NCBI GenBank assembly: GCA_001443545.1
Contig: LMAD01000004.1
Span: forward strand, 1-64,000
Length of the DNA: 64,000 bases
Direction of reading: 5' to 3'
DNA from: Acidimicrobiaceae bacterium RAAP-2
GTDB lineage: Bacteria > Actinomycetota > Acidimicrobiia > Acidimicrobiales > RAAP-2
Shown here: one piece after another, positions 7,815 to 17,769 of the stretch
Position numbering within the stretch: position 1 is the first letter of the stretch
Layout: each line of letters starts with the position of its first letter
Position numbers and translations under genes: made by a program
Notes under the pieces: model-generated
Databases searched by the model: none
What the model saw: only the letters and a program-made list of their open reading frames with translations
What the model was told of the DNA's origin: nothing

Positions 7815-8897
7815 GTGGGACTCCACGAATTAACACTTCGAAACTTCCGCCTCTTCCGAGAATTCCAATTTCGCCCCGACCACTCATCGGTGACGGTCTT
7901 TCTCTCACCCAACGGGACGGGCAAGAGTTCGGTACTGGAAGCGGTGTACGCGTTGGCTACCGCGAGTTCGTTTCGAACGAGTAGTGCCGCTGACATGGTT
8001 CGCGCTGGCGAATCAGTGGCCGAAGTTCATGGCGTACTGTTCCACCACGACCGGCGTGTTCAAGTGGACCTCACCCTCACCCACGGGGTTCGATCAACCC
8101 AGAAACGCATGTTGATCAACGGACAACGCCCACAGTCTCGCGCGGAACTTGCCGAGGCACTTCCCCTCACGGTGTTCACCCCCGAGGGTGTCGACATCGT
8201 CCGTCACGGTCCAGAGCACCGACGAGAGTTCGTGAACCACCTGATGAACGACGTTGATCCCACCACGAGTCCGCTCCTCGAGCGATACGCACGTCTCCTG
8301 ACCCAACGCAACGCCCTACTACGGCGCATCCAGGGTCGCCGAGCAACAGCCAGCGAACACCAAGAACTTGACGTGTGGTCGGCCGATCTCGCGGTCAGTG
8401 GTGTGGAACTCGTAGCTCACCGACGAGGACTGCTATCAGAACTTCAGCCGTTGGTTAATCAGTACTACGAATCGCTCGCCGACGACGGTCAACCAGTCGC
8501 ACTCGAGTACGACCAGTCTTGGGCGGGCGACTTACTCGAGGCGTTACACCGGTCGCTCGACGACGACCTGGTTCGCGGTCATACCACTAAGGGTCCGCAT
8601 CGCGACGACGTACTGGTTACGCTCAACAGTCGTGATGCCCGAAGGCAAGCGTCACAGGGGGAGCAGCGGTCGCTGGCCCTCGCGCTTCGATTGGCGGGCC
8701 ATGAACTCATCCAACTCCGCCGAGGCGTCGACCCCCTCTTGCTCCTCGACGACGTTTTTAGTGAACTGGATCCCGTGCGCAGTGATCGACTCCTACAACT
8801 CCTCCCCGTTGGTCAGACATTGGTCACCACAGCGATGCCCTTACCGACGAAGATGACGCCTGCCTCGATCATCGATCTCACCACCGACGTCTCATGA
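7815..8897 (+). CDS. recF: DNA replication and repair protein RecF
   Basis: SMC-like ATPase that helps load RecA at single-strand gaps. Walker A is FLSPNGTGKSSVLEA, the signature region is SQGEQRSLALALRLA, and Walker B is PLLLLDDVFSELD. It starts with GTG at 7815, 14 bp after dnaN, and has 360 residues. The last bases overlap the ATG of the next gene as ATGA, indicating coupling. Confidence 0.96.
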   Translation: MGLHELTLRNFRLFREFQFRPDHSSVTVFLSPNGTGKSSVLEAVYALATASSFRTSSAADMVRAGESVAEVHGVLFHHDRRVQVDLTLTHGVRSTQKRMLINGQRPQSRAELAEALPLTVFTPEGVDIVRHGPEHRREFVNHLMNDVDPTTSPLLERYARLLTQRNALLRRIQGRRATASEHQELDVWSADLAVSGVELVAHRRGLLSELQPLVNQYYESLADDGQPVALEYDQSWAGDLLEALHRSLDDDLVRGHTTKGPHRDDVLVTLNSRDARRQASQGEQRSLALALRLAGHELIQLRRGVDPLLLLDDVFSELDPVRSDRLLQLLPVGQTLVTTAMPLPTKMTPASIIDLTTDVS

Positions 8898-9196
8898 GAA
8901 GAAAGCGTGATGATCCACAGGTGCTCGGGGACATCTTGAACAACGTCGCTGGTCGTCTAAGGCGTGTCGATATCCGTCTCGTCGACCAAGTGCAATCGAT
9001 GTGGGACGAGACCGTGGAAGAGTCACTACGGGGACGTTGTCGACCGCTGTTCATCAAAGATGGCGTTTTAGTTGTCTCTGTTCCCTCCGGGGCGTTCGCT
9101 CAGCGAATAACCCAAGACAGTACGAATATCCTCGCCGCCTTCGAATCGCTCGGAAGGAATGCACCACGCTCGATACGCTCGGTGATCGAGCCGTAA
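8894..9196 (+). CDS. DUF721 (DciA-like) protein
   Basis: A 100-residue protein of the DUF721 family, typically found between recF and gyrB in actinobacteria. Related DciA proteins act in loading of the replicative helicase, so a replication role is likely here by family and position. The core segment VSVPSGAFAQRITQDSTNILAAF matches the family. Its ATG overlaps the recF stop. Confidence 0.85.
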   Translation: MRRKRDDPQVLGDILNNVAGRLRRVDIRLVDQVQSMWDETVEESLRGRCRPLFIKDGVLVVSVPSGAFAQRITQDSTNILAAFESLGRNAPRSIRSVIEP

Positions 9197-9321
9197 TCAC
9201 CGGTGGCGACCCCGCCAGCGAGGGCAGTGTGACACACGCAGTCGGGTAGGATGAACAGGTCGAATTGTTGTGGTCGGCTGCGCCAGAGTGCGCCAAATTT
9301 CGCGACCGAGAGGAATGTTTC

Positions 9322-11253
9322 GTGACCGGGAAATCCAAGGGTTCAGCCAGTTACGGGGCGAGTGACATCACCGTCCTGGAAGGACTCGAACCAGTTCGGG
9401 TTCGTCCGGGCATGTACATCGGTTCGACCGGTCCGGCCGGTCTCCACCACCTGATCTGGGAGGTCGTGGACAACGCCGTCGACGAGGCGATGGCTGGCTA
9501 CTGCACCAGGATTGACGTCACGATCCTCGCCAACGGGAGTTGTCGGGTGGTCGACGACGGCCGAGGTATCCCCACCGATGAGCACCCGCAGTATCCCGGC
9601 AAGTCCGCGGCAGAAATCGTCCTGACCGTCCTGCACGCGGGAGGCAAGTTTGGTGGAAGCGGGTACAAGGTCTCAGGCGGTCTCCACGGGGTGGGGGTAT
9701 CGGTGGTAAACGCACTCTCATCGCAACTGACCCTCGAGATTGATCGCGACGGCAACCACCACGAGTTGGAGTTCCGCGACGGTGGCAAACCGCAGGGTCC
9801 ACTGCGGGTGACTGGCGTCGCGCCGCACGGTCGAACGGGAACGACGGTCACGTTCGTCCCCGACCCGAAGATCTTCGACGAGGTGGAGTTCCGAGCTCAG
9901 ACAGTCACCGAACGACTCCAGATCATGGCGTTCCTGAACCGGGGGCTCGAGATCCGTTTCGCGGACGAACGATCCGGTCGTGCGGCCAAGGAGGTCTTCA
10001 AGTATTCGGGTGGAATCGTCGACTACGTCCGCCACCTCAACAACTCCAAGGAATCCCTCTTCCGCAAGGTCGGCTTCTACGAGCAGTCCGAAGAGGCCCA
10101 AGAGGTTGAAGTTGCCTTCCAGTGGAACACCGGGTACTACGAGAGCATCCACTCGTTCGCGAACGGTATTGCCACCATCGAGGGCGGCATGCACGAAGAG
10201 GGGTTTCGTAAGGCGATCACCAACGTCATCAACCGGTACGCGCGCAAGCGGAATCTCTTGAAGGAGAAAGAGGACAACTTAAAGGGCGAAGACATCCGCG
10301 AAGGGCTGACAGCGATCATCTCCGTGCGCCTCGCCGAACCGCAGTTTGAAGGTCAGACCAAAGGCAAACTGGGGAATGTCTCCATCCGATCCCTGGTTGA
10401 GCGCGCGACGAACGAGAAGTTGGCCGACTGGCTCGAGGAGAACCCTCGCGAAGGTGGCCAGATCGTGGCCAAGGCGATTCAGGCGTCCCGATCTCGGATG
10501 GCCGCGCAACACGCCCGTGACCTCACGAGGCGCAAGAGCGCGCTGGACGGCGCGGGGTTGCCCGGCAAGCTCGTTGACTGTTCGTCGCGCGATCCACGAG
10601 AGTGCGAACTCTTCATCGTTGAGGGGAACTCGGCCGGCGGATCGGCTAAGGACGCTCGTGATCCGCGCACGCAAGCCATCCTGCCAATCCGCGGCAAGAT
10701 CCTCAACGTCGAGAAGGCCCGCTCCGACAAAATCCTCAAGAACACCGAGATCCAGGCCTTGATTGCCGCTATTGGGGCGGGGGTCGAAGCCGACTTCGAC
10801 GTCAGCAAGGTTCGTTACGACAAGATCATCCTGCTGGCCGATGCCGACGTCGACGGAAGTCACATCCGCACCTTGTTGCTCACGTTCTTCTTCCGTCAGA
10901 TGACAGAGCTGGTGAACAACGGTCACGTGTACGTGGCCCAACCACCACTCTTCTCGACGCTCGTCGGCAAGGAGAAGGTCTACTTGCGTGACGACCTCGC
11001 CAAGGCACGGTTCCTCGAGGAACGTCCCGACCACCGCAACGAATTCCAACGGCTCAAGGGGCTCGGCGAGATGGACTACGACGAGTTACGTGAGACGACG
11101 ATGGACCCGACCAAGCGGGCACTGCTCCAGATCACCGTTGAGCAGGCGGCCCTCGCCGACGAGGTCTGCTCAATTCTGATGGGCGACGACGTCCCGCAAC
11201 GTCGACACTTCATTCAAACCAACGCAAAAGACGTTCGATTCCTAGACATCTAG
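9322..11253 (+). CDS. gyrB: DNA gyrase subunit B
   Basis: ATPase subunit of gyrase, which introduces negative supercoils. The GHKL ATP-binding motifs (DNAVDEAMAGY, DDGRGIPTD, SGGLHGVGVSVVNALS) are followed by a TOPRIM domain (VEGNSAGGSAK, DADVDGSHI) and the C-terminal GLGEMDYDEL segment. The GTG at 9322 is selected because AGAGGAA lies about 6 bp upstream and the resulting 643 residues match the family. Upstream in-frame codons (from 9265) have no ribosome binding site. Confidence 0.96.
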   Translation: MTGKSKGSASYGASDITVLEGLEPVRVRPGMYIGSTGPAGLHHLIWEVVDNAVDEAMAGYCTRIDVTILANGSCRVVDDGRGIPTDEHPQYPGKSAAEIVLTVLHAGGKFGGSGYKVSGGLHGVGVSVVNALSSQLTLEIDRDGNHHELEFRDGGKPQGPLRVTGVAPHGRTGTTVTFVPDPKIFDEVEFRAQTVTERLQIMAFLNRGLEIRFADERSGRAAKEVFKYSGGIVDYVRHLNNSKESLFRKVGFYEQSEEAQEVEVAFQWNTGYYESIHSFANGIATIEGGMHEEGFRKAITNVINRYARKRNLLKEKEDNLKGEDIREGLTAIISVRLAEPQFEGQTKGKLGNVSIRSLVERATNEKLADWLEENPREGGQIVAKAIQASRSRMAAQHARDLTRRKSALDGAGLPGKLVDCSSRDPRECELFIVEGNSAGGSAKDARDPRTQAILPIRGKILNVEKARSDKILKNTEIQALIAAIGAGVEADFDVSKVRYDKIILLADADVDGSHIRTLLLTFFFRQMTELVNNGHVYVAQPPLFSTLVGKEKVYLRDDLAKARFLEERPDHRNEFQRLKGLGEMDYDELRETTMDPTKRALLQITVEQAALADEVCSILMGDDVPQRRHFIQTNAKDVRFLDI

Positions 11254-11265
11254 GACCGGAGGACC

Positions 11266-13743
11266 ATGGCACGCAAGAAGAACGACTCGACGAACACGCC
11301 GGACGATGGAGCCGACGTCGTCGTTGGCTACGTCGAACCGATTGAGATCAACCTTGAGATGGAACGATCGTTCCTCGAATACTCGATGTCCGTCATCGTG
11401 TCTCGCGCGCTCCCCGATGCGCGAGACGGGTTGAAGCCCGTGCACCGGCGCATTCTGTACTCGATGTTCGACCAGGGACTACGTCCGGATCGTCCGCACA
11501 CGAAGTGCGCGAAGGTCGTCGGTGAGGTCATGGGTACCTATCACCCACACGGAGACAGCGCGATCTACGACGCGTTGGTGCGCATGGTCCAAGATTTCGC
11601 GATGCGTCACCCGCTGATCAGCGGTCACGGAAACTTCGGTGGCACGGGCCCGGACGAGGGTGCGGCCGCAATGCGTTACACCGAGTGTCGCCTGGCTCCG
11701 TTGGCGCTCGAGCTGCTCGATTCAATCGACGAGGAGACGGTCGACTTCGAGCCAAACTACGACAACACCAACCAACAGCCCACCGTGCTACCGAGTCGTT
11801 TCCCGAACCTGCTGGTGAACGGTTCACAGGGGATTGCCGTGGGAATGGCGACCAAGATCCCGCCGCATAACCTGGGCGAGGTCATCGACGCGACCCTGCA
11901 CCTTCTCGCCAACCCCGACGCCACGCCCGACGAGTTGATGCGATTCGTGAAGGGTCCGGACTTCCCGACCGGCGCCCAGATACTCGGACGACAGGGGATC
12001 CTCGACGCGTACCGGACGGGTCGTGGCTCGATCAAGGTGCGCGCCGTCGCCGAAGTCGAAGAGCACCGTGGGGATAACCGAATCGTCGTGACGGAGTTTC
12101 CGTACGAGGTCTCGGTCGAGTCCGTCGAAGAGAAGATCTACGACTTGGTCAAGTCGGGCGACCTCGAAGGAGTCGCCGCCGTGCAGAACGACTCGGCCGG
12201 TCGCAAGGCCCGTTTAGTTATTCGCTTGAAGCGCGACGCGAACGCGAACGTCGTGCTGAACAAGCTCTACAAAAACACGACGCTGCAGACGACGTTCGCG
12301 GTGAACATGTTGGCGCTGGTCGACGGGGTGCCGCGCACGCTCAACCTGGCCCAAGCGCTCACCCACTACATCGCTCACCAGATCGAGGTCGTGACGCGAC
12401 GCACGCAGTTCCGACTTCGCAAGGCCCAGGCGCGAGCACACATCATCGAAGGCCTGCTTCGGGCGATCGACATGCTCGACCTCGTGATCGCCACCATCCG
12501 TGGTTCCGACGACCGCCCGGCGGCCCGCCTGGCGTTGATGAACGATCCGTTCTCGTTCTCCGAGGAGCAGGCGAACCACATCTTGGACATGACCCTGGGT
12601 CGACTCACTCGACTCGGTCGGACCGAGCTCGAAGAGGAGATGGCGCGGCTTCGCGACGCCATCGCCGAGCTCGAATCAATCCTGGCCAGCGACACGAAAC
12701 TCCGCGCAGTCATCTCCGACGAGATGACCGTCATCAAGAACAAGTACGCGACCGAACGTCTCACCCAGATCGTGAACGATCCCGGCGAGCTCGGTGTCGA
12801 GGACCTCATCGACGACGAGGACGTCGTGATCACGATGACGAGGGCCGGCTACGTGAAGTCGGTGTCGGCGGACGCGTTCCGCACCCAGGGCCGAGGTGGC
12901 CGAGGCGTGCAGGGGGCGAAACTGCGCGACGAAGACTTCGTCGATCAAATCGTGCACACCACCACGCACGCCTACCTCCTGTTGTTCTCGAACCGCGGTC
13001 GCGTCTTCCGGTTACGCGGACACGAGATTCCCATGAAGGAGCGAACGGCGAAGGGAACGGCGGTGGTCAATCTCCTCAATCTGCTCCCGAACGAGTCGAT
13101 TCAGGCGATTGTGGCGACCAACGACTTTCCCAAGGACGAGTTCCTCGTATTCGCCACTTCGAATGGCACGGTCAAGAAGACGTCATTCTCCGAGTACGAC
13201 AAGTCGCGACGTGAAGGTTGGATTGCCATCAAGTTGCGCGACGGAGATGAAGTCGTCCGGGTCGTCGCCACCTCCGGAAGTGACGACCTGATGATGGTGA
13301 CGTTCCGCGGCATGGCGATCCGCTTCAACGAGTCCGAGGTCCGTGAAATGGGTCGCGACGCGACGGGGGTCCGGGGAATCCGCTTGAAGGGTGACGACCG
13401 TGCGATCTCGCTCGACGTCGTTCGCGACGACGCAGATCTCTTCCTCGTGACCGATACCGGGTTCGGCAAGCGGGTCAAGACCGACCGCTTCAACGTTCAG
13501 GGCCGCGGGGGCCAAGGCGTCCGCGCGATCCGCTTGACGGCGGCGCGCGGATTCGTGGTCGCGTCGCTTATGGTCGAGCTCTCCGACGAGGTTCTCCTCG
13601 CCTCCAGCGGTGGGGTCCTCATTCGTACCCCCGTACGTGAGGTCTCCTCACAGGGCCGTGACGCCACGGGCGTTCGGGTCATGAACCTCGACGAGGGTCA
13701 TTCCGTTGCGACGGCCGCCGTCGTACCGTCCGACGACGTCTAG
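11266..13743 (+). CDS. gyrA: DNA gyrase subunit A
   Basis: DNA cleavage and rejoining subunit of gyrase. The catalytic tyrosine is Tyr138 in AAMRYTECRL. The quinolone-determining region reads PHGDSAIYDALVRMVQ, with the susceptible-type Ser98 and Asp102. The C-terminal beta-propeller repeats carry the GyrA-box-like QGRGGQGV. It has 825 residues, an ATG start with GGAGG upstream, and lies 12 bp after gyrB. It ends directly against the convergent thiol oxidoreductase gene. Confidence 0.97.
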   Translation: MARKKNDSTNTPDDGADVVVGYVEPIEINLEMERSFLEYSMSVIVSRALPDARDGLKPVHRRILYSMFDQGLRPDRPHTKCAKVVGEVMGTYHPHGDSAIYDALVRMVQDFAMRHPLISGHGNFGGTGPDEGAAAMRYTECRLAPLALELLDSIDEETVDFEPNYDNTNQQPTVLPSRFPNLLVNGSQGIAVGMATKIPPHNLGEVIDATLHLLANPDATPDELMRFVKGPDFPTGAQILGRQGILDAYRTGRGSIKVRAVAEVEEHRGDNRIVVTEFPYEVSVESVEEKIYDLVKSGDLEGVAAVQNDSAGRKARLVIRLKRDANANVVLNKLYKNTTLQTTFAVNMLALVDGVPRTLNLAQALTHYIAHQIEVVTRRTQFRLRKAQARAHIIEGLLRAIDMLDLVIATIRGSDDRPAARLALMNDPFSFSEEQANHILDMTLGRLTRLGRTELEEEMARLRDAIAELESILASDTKLRAVISDEMTVIKNKYATERLTQIVNDPGELGVEDLIDDEDVVITMTRAGYVKSVSADAFRTQGRGGRGVQGAKLRDEDFVDQIVHTTTHAYLLLFSNRGRVFRLRGHEIPMKERTAKGTAVVNLLNLLPNESIQAIVATNDFPKDEFLVFATSNGTVKKTSFSEYDKSRREGWIAIKLRDGDEVVRVVATSGSDDLMMVTFRGMAIRFNESEVREMGRDATGVRGIRLKGDDRAISLDVVRDDADLFLVTDTGFGKRVKTDRFNVQGRGGQGVRAIRLTAARGFVVASLMVELSDEVLLASSGGVLIRTPVREVSSQGRDATGVRVMNLDEGHSVATAAVVPSDDV

Positions 13744-14382
13744 TTACCGGCGGTCCCACGCCCGGTTGAGCACATCGAGGATAGGTTCGACGCCCTGGGC
13801 TCCCGAGATTAAGAACGCCCGGTCGACGACGAACGCCGGCACCCCGCTGATTCCGATCTCGCGCGCGGCCTCTTCGTCACCACGCACGTCAGCGACGAAG
13901 TGGTCGGTCGACCACAGGGAGGTGGCGTCGGCCACCCCGACCTCGTTCGCGAGCTGATCGAGGGTGTCCGGGTCACTGACCAGGAGTCCGTCACTGAAGT
14001 AGGCGACGTGTAGTCGTCGGGCCATGGCCGGACCACACCCCTGGGTGGTGGCCAAGGCGATGAGCCGGTGGGCGGCCAAGGTGTTGGTGGGCCGGGCCTG
14101 GTCGAGTGCCCACGTGAGACCCAGCTCGGCGGCCTGGTGGCTGAGTCGCTCGTGGAGGGCCCGCGAACGTTCGACCGACATCGAGTATTTGGTGGCGAGC
14201 AGCTCGTCCAGGCTGACCAGGCTCTCCGTCGCGCCGGGGTCCAGTTCGAAGGCGTGATACACCACGTCGAGCGAATCGCGGTGCTCGAATCGTTCCAGCG
14301 CGAGCTCCAACTGTCGCGAACCGAGATAGCAGAACGGGCAGACGATGTCGCTCCATAGGTCGATCACGAGACGTTCGCTCAT
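13744..14382 (-). CDS. DsbA-family (FrnE-like) thiol oxidoreductase
   Basis: Thioredoxin-fold protein with an active-site CPFC at residues 15-18 (DIVCPFCYLG) and a cis-proline loop GISGVPAFVVD near the C-terminus. This is the FrnE/2-hydroxychromene-isomerase-like branch of DsbA proteins. There is no signal peptide, so it is probably cytoplasmic. The ATG at 14382 starts a 212-residue protein. Its stop codon abuts the convergent gyrA stop. The physiological substrate is unknown. Confidence 0.85.
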   Translation of the reverse strand: MSERLVIDLWSDIVCPFCYLGSRQLELALERFEHRDSLDVVYHAFELDPGATESLVSLDELLATKYSMSVERSRALHERLSHQAAELGLTWALDQARPTNTLAAHRLIALATTQGCGPAMARRLHVAYFSDGLLVSDPDTLDQLANEVGVADATSLWSTDHFVADVRGDEEAAREIGISGVPAFVVDRAFLISGAQGVEPILDVLNRAWDRR

Positions 14383-14567
14383 CGAACAATCGTGGCACAT
14401 TGGCGACGTCGGGCAGAATGGTGGGGTGGACGTAGGCACCTTGACTCTCGATGGCGTCGCGCCGCGTCGCCGCGTCGATTCCGGGCGGGTCACGAGCCGC
14501 CGGGGGGACGCGCGTCGGCGATCGGGCGACGAATGCCCCTCCTCGCGGTCCCGGTAGGGTCGATACC

Positions 14568-16166
14568 TTGCTTATTGTTCGGGAACTTTCAATTGAGATC
14601 GGCGCGCGCCGAATTGTCGAACCGGTGTCATTCACGGTCGGCGACGGCGAAAAGGTCGGCGTCGTCGGTCGAAACGGCGTCGGGAAGTCGACGTTGCTCG
14701 CCGCGCTGCGCGGCGAGACGCCCGAGCACCTTCGGATCGGCGGTGGCGTCACGCACCAGGGGACGTTGAGCCACCTGCCTCAGGAGCCGATCCCCGGTGG
14801 TCTGGGGGTCGAGCCGATCGGACTCTCCCACGTGCTTTCCGCCCGTGGGCTCGACCAGTTGGACGCGGACATGCAACACGCCCGACACGAACTCGCGGCC
14901 GATCCCACCGACGAGACCATCGAACGGTTCACCTCGCTCGAGGCCGATTTCGGTGAACGCGGCGGTTACGAGGCCGAGTCCGAAGTCGCCCGACTGGCCT
15001 CCGGCCTCGGGCTCGACGAGTCGCTACTGCTCGAGGACCTGAGTTCTCTCTCGGGGGGTCAGCGACGACGGGTGGACTTGATGCGCGTCCTGTACGAGCA
15101 ACCCGACATCATGGTGCTGGACGAGCCGACGAACCACTTGGACATGGCCGCCAAACGCTGGCTCTTTGACGAGTTGGAGCGATTTCGCGGCACCGTGATC
15201 GTCATCAGCCACGACCTGCCCCTGTTGGACAAGGCCATCAGTCGAGTCTTGGCGTTGCGCGAGGGGCAGCTGCGCGAATACAAGGGGAACTACTCCTCCT
15301 ACCTGGCCCAAGATGAGTCACGGCGGCTGGCCGAGGAGAAACTGGCCAGCGCCCAGGACGCCGAGATCAGCCGCCTCAAGACGTTGGCGGACTCCATGCG
15401 TGGTCAAACCGAGGCGCGTGCGCGAAAGGCCAAAGTCCTGGACCGACGGGTTGGAAAACTCGAAGTCGGGCGGGTCGAGGTGACCAAGAAGGAGCGGACC
15501 GTCAAGTTCCGCCTCCCGGAACCGCCCCGCAGCGGCGACGTGCCGATGACCGTGGAGCAGGTGGCCGTTCGCTACGGCGACCTCGACGTCCTGCGCGACG
15601 CCTCGTTCATCACGCGCCGCGGTGACCGCATCCTCATCGTCGGTCGCAACGGGGCGGGGAAGTCCTCGCTCCTGCGATGCCTCGCCGGCACCCAGCAGCC
15701 CCAGGCGGGGCTCGTTCGATTCGGCGCGAACGTCGAGGTCGGATACTTCGCCCAGGAGCACGAACAACTCGACTTCACCAAGACGGTGCTCGAGCATCTC
15801 GCCGACGCGACGGTCGAGACCGAGGTGCAGCGACGGGCGCTTCTCGGGGCGTTCGGGTTGAAGGGCTCGGCCGCCCACCAGCTACCCGGGACGCTTTCCG
15901 GCGGTGAGCGCGCGAAACTCGCCATCGCGATACTTGCGGCGTCGCGGGCCAATCTGTTGCTGCTCGACGAACCGACCAACAACCTCGACCCCGCCAGCGT
16001 CGACGCCCTCGGTGACATGCTCCGTCAATGGCGGGGCACGATCGTCGCGGTGAGTCACGAACGATCCTTCGTGGAGAAGCTCGAACCCACGCACGCCGTC
16101 TTGCTGCCCGAGGAGTACTTCGACCTGTGGCGAGACGACTACTTCGACTTGATCGAGCGACGCTGA
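14568..16166 (+). CDS. ABC-F family ATP-binding protein
   Basis: Soluble protein with two ABC ATPase domains and no membrane segments, as in ABC-F ribosome-associated ATPases. Walker A motifs are GRNGVGKSTLL and GRNGAGKSSLL; signature motifs are LSGGQRRRVDLMR and LSGGERAKLAIA; Walker B motifs are IMVLDEPTNHLD and LLLLDEPTNNLD. An inter-domain helical linker carries many charged residues. The start is uncertain: TTG at 14568 with GGTAGGG upstream gives 532 residues. It may act in translation rescue or antibiotic tolerance. Confidence 0.88.
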   Translation: MLIVRELSIEIGARRIVEPVSFTVGDGEKVGVVGRNGVGKSTLLAALRGETPEHLRIGGGVTHQGTLSHLPQEPIPGGLGVEPIGLSHVLSARGLDQLDADMQHARHELAADPTDETIERFTSLEADFGERGGYEAESEVARLASGLGLDESLLLEDLSSLSGGQRRRVDLMRVLYEQPDIMVLDEPTNHLDMAAKRWLFDELERFRGTVIVISHDLPLLDKAISRVLALREGQLREYKGNYSSYLAQDESRRLAEEKLASAQDAEISRLKTLADSMRGQTEARARKAKVLDRRVGKLEVGRVEVTKKERTVKFRLPEPPRSGDVPMTVEQVAVRYGDLDVLRDASFITRRGDRILIVGRNGAGKSSLLRCLAGTQQPQAGLVRFGANVEVGYFAQEHEQLDFTKTVLEHLADATVETEVQRRALLGAFGLKGSAAHQLPGTLSGGERAKLAIAILAASRANLLLLDEPTNNLDPASVDALGDMLRQWRGTIVAVSHERSFVEKLEPTHAVLLPEEYFDLWRDDYFDLIERR

Positions 16167-16167
16167 A

Positions 16168-17130
16168 TCAACCGGCGGTGCCGGTGAGGGTGGCGGACTC
16201 GACCGCGAGCGACGCGCCGGTCCAGCCACGGGTACCGCTGTGGCCGTGGTAGACGAACGTGGGCAACAGCCACACCAGGTGGTCGGCCAACGTGTAGGTC
16301 GCCCACGAGAGCTCGACGGAGGTCGCCGTCGTCGGGCGGACGCTGGCGAGGGTGGCGAGGGCGGCGTTCGGTGACCGTAGGCGGTAGTCGGTCAACGCGG
16401 CGACCACGAAGGCCGGTCCGCTCGCGGCGACCACGCGGCCGTTGCGGACGGTGACGCGTACCGAGAGCGTCGTCGACGAACCGTCGACGACCACGGGGCT
16501 CGCGGCGGACTTCGCTGGAATGCTCACGTCGTATCCCCAGTGCTGACGTTCGATGGCGGCGGCAAAGTCTGCGATACGTAGCCCCGAGGTCGTACCGGCC
16601 TGGTAGCGCCACCGGGCGAGCCCCGTCGTCGTCTCGTACGTGATTCGAGACCCCGACTGGCCGGTCTCGGTGAACACGGTGCCGTTGTAGCCGCCGATGG
16701 TGCCGACGACCTTGAGGGCCGCTCCGAGATTCATCGTGGCGGTGAGGCTGGGAGCCGCGACCATGAGTTGATAGGCGCTGGCGAGCGAGTCTGCGGGGCC
16801 GAATGATCCCGCCACGGGACGGGACGCCGACGGCGCGGCGGACAGGGTGGACCCCGCAGCGGTCTTCGCTGCGGCGAAGGTCGTGGCGGGGCTCGGCGCG
16901 AAGGCGAGAAGCGGTAGCGCTGGCGCGGCGGTGATGGCCGCGACGAGGCCGACGGTCACGAGACTCGACGTGGCGACCGCCGCCGCGACCGCCAGTCGAA
17001 AGCGTTTCGGGAGGAACGATCGCGGGACCGGGGTCGCCGCGATCCGTGAGGCGAGCTGGGCGGGATCGGGGTGGTGGTACGGGGGGGTCGCCGGGTCGTG
17101 GTTCCCCAGTGCCGTGAATGCGTCAGGCAT
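16168..17130 (-). CDS. membrane-anchored protein paired with an ECF sigma factor
   Basis: A 320-residue protein with a short N-terminal cytoplasmic part and one transmembrane segment (about residues 43-75, Ala/Val-rich). A large exported C-terminal domain carries Thr/Ser-rich strands. It begins 46 bp after the sigma factor gene and has a strong GGAGGAGG ribosome binding site, so the two are probably co-transcribed. By position it could be an anti-sigma factor. However, I see no HxxxCxxC zinc anti-sigma motif, and the external domain resembles nothing I recognise. Confidence 0.75.
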   Translation of the reverse strand: MPDAFTALGNHDPATPPYHHPDPAQLASRIAATPVPRSFLPKRFRLAVAAAVATSSLVTVGLVAAITAAPALPLLAFAPSPATTFAAAKTAAGSTLSAAPSASRPVAGSFGPADSLASAYQLMVAAPSLTATMNLGAALKVVGTIGGYNGTVFTETGQSGSRITYETTTGLARWRYQAGTTSGLRIADFAAAIERQHWGYDVSIPAKSAASPVVVDGSSTTLSVRVTVRNGRVVAASGPAFVVAALTDYRLRSPNAALATLASVRPTTATSVELSWATYTLADHLVWLLPTFVYHGHSGTRGWTGASLAVESATLTGTAG

Positions 17131-17175
17131 CGAAACCTCCTCCACGTAGTACCTGTCCAGTGGGGCGGCGAAGTT

Positions 17176-17679
17176 TCACGAATCGCCCCAACTGTCGTAG
17201 GAGGCGCGGAATCGGCTTCGGACTCGTGAGAGTCGAACCGCAGCGGCGTCGGGCGAGACGCCGATGACGCGCGCCACCTCGGCGACGGCGAGCCCATCCC
17301 ACTCGTGGAGCAGCAGTATCTCGCGTTCGTCCGCGCGAAGCGACTCGAGGGCGTGGCGCAGCCGGGCGTCGGCGACGACGATGTCCTCGGGCGATGGCGT
17401 GTGGCCCCGCGGGGTCACGGCTCCCTCGTAGGTGCTTCGACGGTGACGCGATCGTTGCGCGTTGCGCAGCACGTTACGGGCGACCCCGATGATCCACGGC
17501 AACTCGGCGTCAAGCGGCAGCGCGTCGAACCGGCGCCACACGATGGTGAAAGTCTCAGCCACCAGGTCGTCGAGGTCACCGGCGCTCAGTGGATAGAGTC
17601 GGCGTCGAAGGTAGTTTCCGACGGCCGATTCATAATCGCGGACCACGCGTTCGAACTGAGCGGTTCGGGCTCGGTCCAC
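17176..17679 (-). CDS. ECF-type RNA polymerase sigma factor
   Basis: Sigma-70 family regulator of 167 residues. Region 2 is visible as DLDDLVAETFTIVWRRF and region 4 as LLHEWDGLAVAEVARVIGVSPDAAAVRLSRVRSR. It starts with GTG at 17679, preceded by AAGGAG. It is transcribed with the membrane-anchored gene that follows, suggesting an envelope-responsive pair. Confidence 0.9.
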   Translation of the reverse strand: MDRARTAQFERVVRDYESAVGNYLRRRLYPLSAGDLDDLVAETFTIVWRRFDALPLDAELPWIIGVARNVLRNAQRSRHRRSTYEGAVTPRGHTPSPEDIVVADARLRHALESLRADEREILLLHEWDGLAVAEVARVIGVSPDAAAVRLSRVRSRFRASYDSWGDS

Positions 17680-17769
17680 TTCAGCGGACTCCTTCGTCGG
17701 CGAGTGGGTTCGCTGGCGTGCATCGCGGTGAGGTGCATTCGACGGTCACGACGAAGTCGCCGTTCTTCG

